NCBI RefSeq assembly: GCF_904849725.1
Contig: NC_058521.1
Location: 429,368,676 to 429,432,675, forward strand
Length of the DNA: 64,000 bases
Direction of reading: 5' to 3'
Source: Hordeum vulgare subsp. vulgare
Lineage: Eukaryota; Streptophyta; Magnoliopsida; Poales; Poaceae
Notes under the pieces: generated by a model
The model's database searches: none
Seen by the model: the letters and a program-made list of their open reading frames with translations, nothing else
Told to the model about the DNA's origin: nothing
Position numbers and translations under genes: made by a program
Shown: positions 33,360 to 43,752 of the stretch, piece by piece
How the letters are laid out: each line of letters starts with the position of its first letter
Position numbering within the stretch: the stretch's first letter is position 1

Positions 33360-34906
33360 TGCTACTTCTCAAACATAAGCGCCACAAATTGACACGTTGA
33401 CGGAGACTGGGATTGTGTTGGTTTTTCCCTTGAACAGGAAAGGGTGATGCAGCACAGGAGCACTAAGTATTTCCCTCAGTTTGAGAACCAAGGTATCGAT
33501 CCAGAAGGACGGTCTCGTCAAGTCCAGAGTACCTACGCAAACACAAACAAGCTTGCACCCAACGCTTCAAAGGGGTTGTCAATCCCTTCAAGATTGTTTG
33601 CAAAGTGAGATCTCAAGGCGGAAAGTGCAACGAAGTAAAAAGTGTAAGGCTGAAAATATGGTGTGGAGTAGACCCGGGGGGCATAGGGTTCACTAGAGGC
33701 TTCTCTCAAAATAGCAAATATCACGGTGGGTTAACAAATTATTGTCGAGCAATTGATAGAACTGCGCAAAGTCATGACGATATCTAAGGCAATGATCATA
33801 CATATAGGCATCACGTCCGAGACAAGTAGACCAATACTTTCTGCATGTACTACTATTACTCCACACATCGACCGTTATCCAGCATGCATCTAGTGTATTG
33901 AGTTCATGACGAACAGAGTAACGCCTTAAGCAAGATGACATGATGTAGAGGGATAATCTCAAACCAATGATGAAAACCCCATCTTTTTACCCTTGATGGC
34001 AACAACACGATGCGTGCCTCGCTACCCCTTCTGTCCCTGGGTGAGGTCACCACACGGTATGAACCCAAAATCAAGCACTTCTCCCATTGCAAGAATCATA
34101 GATCTAATTGGCCAGACAAAACCCACAACTCGAAGAGAATTACAAGGAAATGAAATCATGCATAAGAGAGATCAGAAGAAAATCAAATAAGATTCATAGA
34201 TAATATGATCATAAATCCACAATTTGTCGGATCTCGACAAACACACCGCAAAAGAAGATTACATCGGATAGATCTCCATGAAGATCATGGAGAACTTTGT
34301 ATTGAAGATCCAAGAGAGACAATAAGCCATCTAGATACTAACTATGGACCCATAGGTCTATGGTGAACTACTCACGCATCACCGGAGAGGTCATGGTGTT
34401 GATGAAGAAGCCCTCCGTATCCGAATCCCCCTCCGGCAGGGCACCAGAACGTGACCCAGATGGGATCTTGCGGAGACAGAAGCTTGCGGCGGCGGAAAAG
34501 TACTTTCGCTGATCTCCTGATTTTTTTGGGATTTTTAGGGAATATATAGACGCAACCCCTAGGGCAGAGGGTGTCCAGGGGGCCCACAAGCCTGTGGGCC
34601 ACGGCCTCCCCCTGGCCGTGGGGTGAGGGCTTGTGGGGCCCCTGGGTCCCCCATGCCTTGGCTCTCAAGTCTCCTGATCTTCTTCCGTTACGAAAAAATT
34701 CTTTTCAGGGATTTTATTCCGTTTGGACTCCGTTTCAAAATCTCCTCTGAAAGGGGTCAAAAACATGGAAAAAACAGGAACTGGCACTTGGCACTGAGTT
34801 AATAAGTTAGTCCCAAAAAATATATAAAAGGCATGCAAAACATCCAAAGTTTGACAAGATAATACCATGAAACCATCAAAAATTATAGATACGTTGGAGA
34901 CGTATC
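33360..34906 (-). repeat. 3' LTR of Athila-like copy 1 (1547 bp)
   Basis: It starts TGCTACTTCTCAAAC and ends GAGACGTATCA on the plus strand. By eye I count about 32 differences from the 5' LTR in the first 430 bases. It contains a GC-rich inverted repeat (CCCACAAGC...GGGCTTGTGGGG, about 34577-34640) and a TATATATA-like box on the minus strand. Confidence 0.92.
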
Positions 34907-34922
34907 AAGCATCCCCAAGCTT
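34907..34922 (-). other. polypurine tract of Athila-like copy 1
   Basis: The minus strand reads TAAGCTTGGGGATGCT directly before the LTR start TGATACG. The same TAAGCTTGGGGATG occurs again inside the element at 36882-36895. Confidence 0.8.
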
Positions 34923-37611
34923 AACTCATGCCCGTCCTCGAGTAGGGAAGTGATAAAGAATGAACTTTTGATGCGGAATGCTACCTAGCATCATTGTCCT
35001 TTGCAACTTATTTCACGTGACATGAATGTTCAGATCCGTAAGATTCAAAACAATAGTTTTCTATTGACATGAAAACAATAATACTTCAAGCAAACTAGCA
35101 AGGTAATCATGAACTTTCAAAGTAACAAGGCCAAGGAAACTTGTCCCTACAAAATCATATAGTCTGGCTATGCTCCATCATCCTCACACAACTAATGTAA
35201 ATCATGCACAACCCTGGTATTGGCCAAGTAATTTTTTCGCACTCTTACTTTCTCAAACTTTTTATAACTATCACGCAATACATGAGCGCGAGCCATGGAT
35301 ATAGCACTATAGGTGGAATAGAGTGTGGTGGTGGTTGTGAGACAAAAAGGAGGAGATGGTCACATTGACTCGGCGTATCAGAAGGCTATGGAGATGCCCA
35401 TTAATAGATATCAATTTGAATGAGTAGGGATTGCCATACAAGAGATGCACTAGAGCTATAAGTATGTGAAAGCTCAAAAGGAAAACTAGTGGGTGTGCAT
35501 CTAACTTGCTTTCTCCCGAAGACCTAGGGCAATTTTGAGGAAGCCCATCATTGGAATATACAAGCCAAGTTATATAATGAAGATTCCCACTAGCATATGG
35601 TAGTGACAAAGCAAGAAGCTCTCAATCATGAAGAACATGGTGCTACTATTAAGCACAAGTGTGGAAAAACATAGTAGCATTGTCCCTTCTCTCTTTTTCT
35701 CTCTTTTCTCTTTTTTTCATTTGGGCTCTTAGGCCTCTCTTTTTTTCTCCTTTTTTTGTTTTTGGGCTCTTTGGCCTCCTTTTTTTTATTTCCTCACATG
35801 GGACAATGCTCTAATAATGATGATCATCACAATTTTATTTACTCACAGCACAAAGCTCACAATGATGATGACTCCATAGGAAATGCCTCCGGCAGTGTAC
35901 CGGGATATGCAACGATCTAGCATGGCGTATGACGTTGAAACATCTCGCTAGCTATCTTACGATCATGCAAAGGCAATATGAGAGTGACGGCACAAGTCAT
36001 GAGACGGAACGGTGGGAGTTGCATGGCAATAGATCTCGGAATGGCTATGAAAATGCCATAGTATGTAGGTATGGTGGCTGTTTTGAGGAAGGAATATGGT
36101 GGGTTTGTGCACCGGCGAGAATTACGCGGCACTAGAGAGGCTAGCAATGGTGGAAGGTGAAAGTGCATCCATACCATGGACTCACATTAGTCATGAAGAA
36201 CTCACATACTTGTTGCGAAAGTTTTTATTAGTAATCGAAACAAAGTACTAAACGCATAGTCCTAGGGGAAGGGTTGGTAGGTGTTAACCATCGCGCAATC
36301 CGGAGCTCAACACAAAGGATGACAGTCAATAGATCAATTATGCTAAGACTTCCTAACATAGCGGTTCACCATACGTGCATGCTACGGGAATCACTAACTT
36401 AAACACAAGTATTTATAGATTCACAACACCCTACTAACATAGCTCTTAATATTACCAAATCCACGTCTCAAAACTATTTGAGAGGAATCAAAACTTCTCT
36501 TTCTATTCAATGCACATGAAGATGGAGGTTTTTGCATCCTCTTTGGGTATCTATCACCTTTGGGACTACTTTCATAGCATAAGCCAACTACCAAGTCACG
36601 CACCGCCATGCTCTAAAAGATATAAGTGAAGCACATAGAGCAAAAGTATCTAGCTCAAAAGATATAAGTGAAGCACTATGAGCATTCTAGCAAAATCACG
36701 ATGAGTGCATGTCTCTCTCTCAAAAAGGTGTGCAGCAAGGATGATTGTGACACAAAAAAAGAAAAGACTCCTAAGATACAAGATGCTCCAAGCAAAACAA
36801 ATATCATGTGGTGAATAAAAATATAGCCCCAAGTAATGTTACCGATGGATTGAAGACGAAAGAGGGGATGCCTTCCCGGGGCATCCCCAAGCTTAGGATT
36901 TTTAGTGTCCTTTAATTTGGCTTGGTATGCCTTGGGCATCCCGAAGATTGAGCTCTTGCCACTCCTTATCTCATCGTCCATGAGAACATCACCCAAAACT
37001 TGAAAACTTCACAACACAAAACTAAAACCGAAACTCGTGATAACATTAGCACAAGAAAACAAACTACCACTTCTTTTGGTACTGTAGCAAACTTGAATTC
37101 CATATATATTGGTGTTGGTCTAGTGTATTCTCACTTTTCCATGGCTAGTACCCCCCCCCCCCCCCCGATACTAACCATAGTTTCATCAAAACAAGCAACC
37201 AACTCAACAAAAATAGAATCTGTCAAAAACAGACCAGTCTGTAGCAATCTGTATACTTTGTATACTTCTGGTACCTCAAAAAATCTGAACAATTACGATG
37301 GCCTGGGAAAAAGTCATATCAACCAGCAGAAAAAATAATAAACACAAAATCTCTTTCTAAATAAAAATTAAAAATCATCTCGTGAGCGAAACGTTTCTGT
37401 CTTTTTCCAGCAGGATCAAACAACCATTACCAAGACTAGTCATAAAGGTTTTGCTTGGCTCAAACACAAAAAGAAACACAAAAAACACAATCACAACAGA
37501 ATTGTGATGGTGTGGACACAACAAAACTGAAAGAAAAAGATAAATTCATTGGGTTGCCTCCCAACAAGCGTTATTGTTTAACGCCCTTAGCTAGGCATAA
37601 AAGCGGTAGAA
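34923..37611 (-). other. long non-coding region replacing pol
   Basis: About 2.7 kb between protease and PPT with no RT, RNase H or integrase. The same region is present and alignable in copy 2 (61530-64000), including a pyrimidine/purine tract (35680-35800 here, 63330-63470 there), the PPT-like hairpin and long stretches of near identity. It was therefore already part of the family when both copies inserted. A run of 16 C lies at 37151-37166, where copy 2 has only six G on the other strand. Confidence 0.75.
36864..36895 (-). other. internal PPT-like site fused to a hairpin
   Basis: GGGGATGCC (36864-36872) and GGCATCCCC (36880-36888) form a perfect nine-base stem with a seven-base loop. The second arm overlaps the minus-strand TAAGCTTGGGGATG, identical to the terminal PPT. 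The same hairpin is in copy 2 at 62243-62267. Confidence 0.7.
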
Positions 37612-39684
37612 TCACGTATCGTCGTCTTTGGTGCTCAAACCATAAGTGGTTCTCATCATGGATTCATAAGGCAATCTTATTTTCTTTCTAGGAAAGTGTA
37701 ACATGCCCTTCCTTAAAGGAAATTGAAATCTAATATTCCATTCCTTCATATCGATGATAGCACCGATAGTCCTTAGGAAAGGTCTACCAAGAATAATAGG
37801 GCATGTAGGATTGCAATCAATGTCAAGCGCAATGAAATCCACGGGTACATAGTTCCTATTTGCAATAATAAGAACATCATTGATCCTTCCCATGGGTTTC
37901 TTGACAGTAGAATCAGCAAGATGTAAATTAAGAGAACACTCTTCAATCTCATTAAAACCGAGAACATCACATAAAGACTTTGGAATCAGAGAAACACTAG
38001 CACCCAAGTCACACAAAGCATTGCATTCATAGTTTTTCATTTTGATTTTGATTGTAGGTTCCCACTCATCATGAAGCTTTCCAGGGATAGAGACTTCCAA
38101 TTCAAGTTTCTCTTCAAGAGATTTTATCATAGCTTCGACGATATGATCGGTAAAGGCCTTGTTTTGGCTATAAGCGTGTGGAGAGTTTAACATGGATTGC
38201 ATCAAAATGCATTCTATCAAGGAGCAACTACCATAATTGAATTCCTTGAAATCCACGGTAGCAATTTCATTACTACTTAAAGTTTTAACATCTTCTACTC
38301 CACTTTCAATGCTTTTAGCATCAAGATAGATGGACTCCGAATCATTGGGGCACTTTTCAACCCAAGTGGACTCATATCCAGCCCCATAATCATTAGGTTT
38401 GACACAAGAAAACAAAGATTCAATGGGAGTCACACCAAGCACTTGAAGATCTTCGTGATTCTCATTACGAGAACACGCCTTTTTAAGCCATTCATGTCTA
38501 GCACGAATTTGGGCGGTTCTTTCTTGGCTCTCAATCATGGAAACACGCATAGCTTTCAAAGTTTTATCCATGTTGATTTTGGGAGGCGCACATCTAACTT
38601 TCAAAGCATCAACGTCACTAGACATTCTATCAACGTTCTTAGTCAAATCGTCAATTTTGAGTAGCTTTTCCTCTATGGACGCATTGAAAATCTTTTGAGA
38701 GTTGATGAACTCTTTGATATTACTCTCTAGATCAGAGGGTAATCTATTGTAATTTCCATGAGTATTGTTGTAGGAGTTGCCAAAATTATTAGTAGAGTTA
38801 CTAGGAAAAGGCCTAGGAACATAGTTTCCTCTAAAAGCATTGTTGTTGCCAAAGTTATTCCTTCCAACAAAATTAACGTCCAAGCTAGCGTTGCTACTCT
38901 CAATCAAAGAAGTCAAGAGCATATCATTAGGATCCAAAGGATCACTTCTACTAGCAACCAAATTCATTAACTCGTCCATCTTAGCACTCAACGAGTTAAT
39001 TTCCTCTATAGCGTGTACCTTCTTACTAGTAGGTGACCTTTCATTGTGCCACTGAGAGTAGTTTGTCATGATGTTGTCTAGGAGCTTTGTGGCTTCCCCT
39101 AACGTAATTCCCATGAACGTTCCACCTGAGGAGGAGTCCAAGATATTTCTAGAAGCGAAATTCAAGCCAGCGTAAAACATTTGTATAATCATCCAAACAC
39201 TCAAGCCATGAGCGGGACAATTTCTAATCATTAATTTCATTCTCTCCCAAGATTGTGCAACATGTTCATGATCAAGTTGCATGAAATTCATGATATCATT
39301 ACGGAGAGAGATGATCTTAGCCGGCGGAAAATACTTGGATATATAAGCATCTTTGCACTTATCCCAAGAATCGATACTATTTTTGGGCAAAGAAGAAAAC
39401 CAAGTTTTTGTGCGATCTCGCAACGAGAAAGGAAAAAGCTTCAATTTAATCACGTCATTATCCACACCTTTTTTCTTTTGCATATCACAAAGCTCAATGA
39501 AGGTATTGAGATGGGATGCGGCATCTTCCCTAGGAAGGCCAAAGAATTTCTCTTTCATAACAAGATCCAGCAAAGCGGCATTGATTTCGTATGAGTCCGC
39601 ACTAGTGGCGGGAGCAATCGGAGTACTAATAAAATCATTATTATTAGTATTCGAGAAGTCACAAGGTTTGGTGTTTTCATTCAT
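37612..39684 (-). CDS. gag: gag-protease of non-autonomous Athila-like element, intact
   Basis: A 690-residue frame is uninterrupted from ATG 39684 (MNENTKPCDFSN) to the stop at 37612. I chose this start because it matches copy 2. An upstream in-frame ATG at 39828 would add 48 hydrophobic residues. The Retrotrans_gag capsid domain covers about residues 40-180 (HLNTFIELCDMQ, TWFSSLPKNSIDSWDK, KYFPPAKIISLRNDI, HGLSVWMIIQMFYAGL). An Asn/Phe-rich segment follows (NNFGNNNAFRGNYVPRPF). The aspartic protease is near the C-terminus: CDLGASVSLIPKSLCDVLGF with the catalytic Asp, and ILGRPFLRT. No zinc knuckle is seen. The stop follows the protease and no RT is encoded. Gag-protease could form and mature particles. 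Confidence 0.9.
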   Translation of the reverse strand: MNENTKPCDFSNTNNNDFISTPIAPATSADSYEINAALLDLVMKEKFFGLPREDAASHLNTFIELCDMQKKKGVDNDVIKLKLFPFSLRDRTKTWFSSLPKNSIDSWDKCKDAYISKYFPPAKIISLRNDIMNFMQLDHEHVAQSWERMKLMIRNCPAHGLSVWMIIQMFYAGLNFASRNILDSSSGGTFMGITLGEATKLLDNIMTNYSQWHNERSPTSKKVHAIEEINSLSAKMDELMNLVASRSDPLDPNDMLLTSLIESSNASLDVNFVGRNNFGNNNAFRGNYVPRPFPSNSTNNFGNSYNNTHGNYNRLPSDLESNIKEFINSQKIFNASIEEKLLKIDDLTKNVDRMSSDVDALKVRCAPPKINMDKTLKAMRVSMIESQERTAQIRARHEWLKKACSRNENHEDLQVLGVTPIESLFSCVKPNDYGAGYESTWVEKCPNDSESIYLDAKSIESGVEDVKTLSSNEIATVDFKEFNYGSCSLIECILMQSMLNSPHAYSQNKAFTDHIVEAMIKSLEEKLELEVSIPGKLHDEWEPTIKIKMKNYECNALCDLGASVSLIPKSLCDVLGFNEIEECSLNLHLADSTVKKPMGRINDVLIIANRNYVPVDFIALDIDCNPTCPIILGRPFLRTIGAIIDMKEWNIRFQFPLRKGMLHFPRKKIRLPYESMMRTTYGLSTKDDDT

Positions 39685-39888
39685 GGTGACTTCAGCATGC
39701 AAGCAAGCACACAAGCAAACAAAGAGCAGGCGAACGAAAAGGGCGAACGAAAAGGCAAACGAAAAGGCAAACGAAAAAGAAAATCGGTGAAGTGGGAGAG
39801 AGGAAAACGAGAGGCAACTGGCAAACAAAGTAAATGCAAGAGATGAGTTTGCGACACCTACTTGGATGAGTTCTTGACTTGATCTTCC
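39685..39888 (-). other. gag leader with GAACGAAAAGGC-type repeats
   Basis: The leader between PBS and gag start contains four or five short repeats of about 12 bases (GGCGAACGAAAA-like on the plus strand, 39730-39780). These give a Phe/Ser/Ala-rich reading frame on the minus strand that is in frame with gag. Confidence 0.6.
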
Positions 39889-39906
39889 TCCCCGGCAACG
39901 GCACCA
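39889..39906 (-). other. primer binding site of Athila-like copy 1
   Basis: The minus strand reads TGGTGCCGTTGCCGGGGA, about ten bases from the LTR end. This is the Athila PBS type; copy 2 has TGGCGCCGTTGCCGGGGA. The resemblance suggests an aspartate tRNA primer. Confidence 0.85.
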
Positions 39907-39916
39907 GAAATCCTTC

Positions 39917-41463
39917 TGCTACTTCTCAAACAACAGTGCCAGAAATTGACACGTTGACGGAGATTGGGCTTGCATTGGTTTTTCCCTTGAAGAGGAAAGG
40001 GTGATGCAGCACAGGAGCAGTAAGTATTTCCCTCAGTTTGAGAACCAAGGTATCAATCCATAAGGAGGGTCTCGTCAAGTCTAGAGTACCTGCGCAAACA
40101 CAAACAAGCTTGCACCCAATGCTTCAAAGGGGTTGTTAATCCCATCAAGATTGTTTGCAAAGTGTGATCTGAAGGCGAAAAGTGCAACGAAGTGAAAAGT
40201 GTAAGGCTGAAAATATGGTGTGGAGTAGACCCTGGGGCCATAGTGTTCACTAGAGGCTTCTCTCAAAATAGCAAATATCACGATGGGTGAACAAATTACT
40301 ATCGAGCAATTGATAGAACCGCGCAAATCCATGACGATATCTAAGGCAATGATCATATATATAGGCATCACGTCCGAGACAAGTAGACCGATACTTTCTG
40401 CATCTACTACTATTACTCCACACATCGACCGCTATCCAGCATGCATGTAGTGTATTGAGTTCATGACGAATAGAGTAACGTCTTAAGCAAGATGACATGA
40501 TGTAGAGGGATAATCTCAAACCAATGATGAAAACCCCATCTTTTTACCCTTGATGGCAACAACACGATGCGTGCCTCGCTACCCCTTCTGTCACTGGGTG
40601 AGGTCACCGCACGGTACGAACCCAAAACCAAGCACTTCGCCCATTGCAAGAATCATAGATCTAGTTGGCCAGACAAAACCCACAACTCGAAGAGAATTAC
40701 AAGGATATGATATCATGCATAAGAGAGATCAGAAGAAACTCAAACAAGATTCATAGATAATCTCCTCATAAATCCACAATTCATCGGATCTCGACAAACG
40801 CACCACAAAATAAGATTACATCGGATAGATCTCCATGAAGATCATGGAGGACTTTGTATTGAAGATCCAAGAGAGAGAAGAAGCCATCTAGATACTAACT
40901 ATGGACCCGTGGGTCTATGGTGAACTACTCACGCATCATCGGAGAGGTGATGGTGTTGATGAAGAAGCCCCCCGTATCTGAATCCCCCCTCCGGCAGGGC
41001 ACCAGAACGTGCCCCAGATGGGATCTTGCGGAGACAGAAGCTTGCGGCGGCGGAAAAGTACTTTCGATGATCTCCTGATTTTATTGGGATTTTTAGGGAA
41101 TATATAGGTGGAACCCCTAGGGTAGAGGGCGTCCAGGGGGCCCACAAGCTTGTGGGCCGCGGCCTCCCCCCTGGCCGCGGGGTGAGGGCTTGTGGGGCCC
41201 CTTGGGCCCCCTGCCTTGGCTCTCAAGTCTCCTGATCTTCTTTCATTACGGAAAAATTCTTTTTGGGGATTTTATTCCGTTTGGACTCCGTTTCAAAATC
41301 TCCTCTGAAAGGGGTCAAAAACATGGAAAAACAGGAACTGGCACTTGGCATAGGTTAATAAGTTAGTCCCAAAAAATATATAAAAGGCATGCAAAACATC
41401 CAAAGTTTGACAAGATAATAGCATGAAACCAACAAAAATTATAGATACGTTGGAGACGTATCA
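39917..41463 (-). repeat. 5' LTR of Athila-like copy 1 (1547 bp)
   Basis: It has TGCTACTTCTC and GAGACGTATCA ends on the plus strand. Its length equals that of the 3' LTR despite substitutions. The GC-rich inverted repeat is at about 41138-41203, followed on the minus strand by a TATATA box near 41100. Confidence 0.92.
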
Positions 41464-41468
41464 CTTGC

Positions 41469-42998
41469 ACACAATTTCTTCGAATTGCTTACTTCTAGCA
41501 AGACTCTTGAAGATACCTCTCTCTATAATTCCTTTCAATAAATTGTTTTCTTTCTCAACTGTAACTTGGCTAAGAGAATCAGTAGTGGAATCAGTAGAGA
41601 TACTAGGAACAACATCATTTGATCTAGCTTTAGCATTCTTGTTACTAGATGAAGAAAATTTCTTGCCTTTGTTACTAGTGTTCTTAGGTTTAACTTTTGG
41701 AACAAAAGTATACAAGAGTAATCGTTTGGCTAGATAAGAGGAACTCTTGTTTCGAAGATCATCATTGATTGCTTTTAGAAACTCATGCTCTTTCTCTAAA
41801 TTTAGCTTCTCGAAGCGTAGCTTTGCATGAGTTCTTGCAAGCTCTCTATGATCATCTAGAGTAGTTTCATGAGCTAACTTAAGAGTGTTTAATTCTTTAT
41901 TTAGCCGTTCAATCTCTTTCTTATCACCATCATTTGATTTCTCTTGACTAGCATGATTATTTTTAAGTTCATTTTCAATGTTATCACTAGTCTTATTAAA
42001 GAGCAAGTCATCTTCTTCTAACAAGTCATCCTCATCACTATCAAAGTAAAAGTGCTCGGGGTGTGGTACCTTGGGGCCTTTTGCCATGAAGCAGTCTCCA
42101 ATCCCTTCATTTGGTGAATCAAATAAGTCGTATGAGATGGAGCATACAAGTGTAAGACCACAACACCTTCATTTTGACTATAGTCGGAGTTGGAGCGATA
42201 ACTTCTCTCGGGTTTGTTGTACGACCCGGAGCAGGAAACCCATTCACCAACGTGAACTTGATGTCTTCTTCTCGAACTCTCCTGGGTGAACTTGTCCTTC
42301 TTCTCCGATACTTTGCCTCTCCGGGAGTGTCTTCGTTCATAGTGATCGTCTCTACTCCTTCTCTCCTTACGAGGTGACTCATCTCTTGTTCTTCGTCTTC
42401 TAGGTGACTCTTCTCTTCATTTGTGGGACCCGAGCACTCATTGGAATAGTGTCCGGGCTTTCCACCATTGTAGCAGTTTCGGTCACGACTAGACGAGCGC
42501 TCCTCATCATGTCTTGAGCTAGAGCTTCTCTCTTTTCCTCTACTCTTGAAGAACTTGTTGGATTTTCTGACCATGAGGCTGATCTCTTCATTGGCAACAA
42601 GGTTGTCATTTGAATTAGCAGGAGCATTGCTTTAAGCTTTGTAAGCACCGCTTGACTTGTTGTGCAACTCATCTTTATCCTTGAGTGATATTTCAAGAGC
42701 AACAATCCTTTCAATGACTTCAGTTGGCTTGAGATCCTTGTAGTTTGGCATCATTTATATTAATGTGCACATAGTGTCGTATCTTCCATCCAAGGCTCTA
42801 AGTATGTTTTTGATGATGAATTTGTCGGTCGTCTCTTCACTTCCTAAGACGTCAATCTCATTTGTGATAAGAGATAGCCTAGAATACATCGCAATGACTC
42901 CTTCACCATCCTTCATATTGAACTTGTCAAGATGACTTTAAAGCCCATCCAACTTAGATTCCTTGACAGAATCAGTACCTTCGTGCATATCAATCAAA
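41469..42998 (-). pseudogene. gag: family B gag, main part (SIRE/Maximus-like)
   Basis: Reading on the minus strand from the CACTA border (42998), gag lacks its N-terminus. It starts within the copia gag region (KESKLDGL, MKDGEGVIAMYSRLSLITNE, LKPTEVIERIVALE). A zinc knuckle reads CYNGGKPGHYSNEC (about 42450), where the second Cys is Gly. After a frameshift near 42100 the C-terminal half begins MAKGPKVPHPEHFYFDSDED and forms a long coiled coil (LNKELNTLKLAHETTLDDH). Stops include TAA near 42632. The frame runs into the Athila insertion at 41468. Confidence 0.8.
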
Positions 42999-43345
42999 CA
43001 CTACTATGAAAAACCTTATAGGTAGGAGCCTATTAGTAGCGCTGGAAAGTAGAAAGCGTTGATGCTATTTAGCAGTAGCATTGGCCTTATATTCTGCGCT
43101 ACTGACAAAAAGGGACCAATGAGGCCACCCGTAATAGCTATAGTAGCAGCGCCGTTCCTAATCCTGCACTACTGCTAAGGTCAATATCAGTAGCGTTGCG
43201 TAGCATCCAGCGCTACTGCTAAAAGGGGCCCAATGATGTAACCAACAGTAGCTGTAGTACCAGCGCCGGCATGGTAAAAGCACTACTGCTAAGGACAATA
43301 GCAGTAGCGCTCCTCCAGAACCACCGCTACTGCTATGTTGAGTTA
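42999..43345. repeat. CACTA terminus and subterminal repeats
   Basis: After the CACTACTATG terminus there are about ten copies, in both orientations, of a motif around GCGCTACTGCTAA or TTAGCAGTAGCGC (for example 43110, 43170, 43220, 43290 and 43330). Such subterminal repeats bind CACTA transposase. Confidence 0.85.
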
Positions 43346-43752
43346 ACACCCCGCATCGTGCCTAAAAATTTCCTAACTCTCCCCCACTCCCCCACCCCCT
43401 CTCTCCTCGATCTCAAGCCGTCGCCGCCTCCCTCGCCGTCATCGTCGTTGCCGCCGCCTTCCTTGCCGTCGTCGTCGTCGTCGCCGCCGCCGCCTCCCTC
43501 GCCGTCACCATCGCCCCCCTCCCTTCCCGCTCCGGTAAGCCCCCTTCCCCTCCCGCTTCGGTAAGCCCCCTCCCCTCCCGCTCTGGTAAGCCCCCTTCCT
43601 CTCCCGCTCCGGTAAGCCCCCTCCCCATCCCGCTCCGGTAAGCCCCCACCCCCTCCAGGCGCCGCCGCCCCCTGCCCCTCCCGCTCTAGGCACCCCAAGG
43701 CTGCTGCCATTTTGATTTTAGGGCCATCGGTTCAAGATGTCATCCTGAGATG
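43346..43752 (+). other. GC-rich leader region of CACTA
   Basis: Pyrimidine-rich, CCGTCGCCGCC-type sequence resembling the 5' part of a plant transcript. The reading frames here are compositional. It contains the 26-bp minisatellite and ends at the AGATG target duplication (43748-43752). Confidence 0.5.
43524..43650 (+). repeat. 26-bp minisatellite with repeated GGTAAG
   Basis: Five units of the form CCCGCTCCGGTAAGCCCCC are spaced 25-26 bases apart, with GGTAAG at 43534, 43560, 43585, 43611 and 43637. Each unit contains a consensus 5' splice donor. Confidence 0.8.

Larger units (their letters stand above)
33360..41463 (-). mobile_element. non-autonomous Athila-like element, copy 1
   Basis: An 8.1-kb element with LTRs of equal length (1547 bp), flanked by CTTGC on both sides (33355-33359 and 41464-41468), a perfect 5-bp target duplication. 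Inside are a PBS, an intact gag-protease ORF, about 2.7 kb of non-coding DNA and a PPT. RT, RNase H and integrase are absent and no remnant is seen. LTR starts (TGATACGTCTCCAACGTATC) resemble the Fatima/Athila group of wheat. It would depend on enzymes of a related autonomous element. Confidence 0.93.

Noticed and set aside
37151..37166. Run of 16 C as a functional signal
   Set aside because: Copy 2 has only six at this place; it is best read as homopolymer expansion or a sequencing-sensitive site.
43333..43710. Gly-rich minus-strand reading frames in the CACTA leader
   Set aside because: They are the reverse of a pyrimidine-rich leader with a minisatellite; three overlapping frames are open at once, which is a composition effect.
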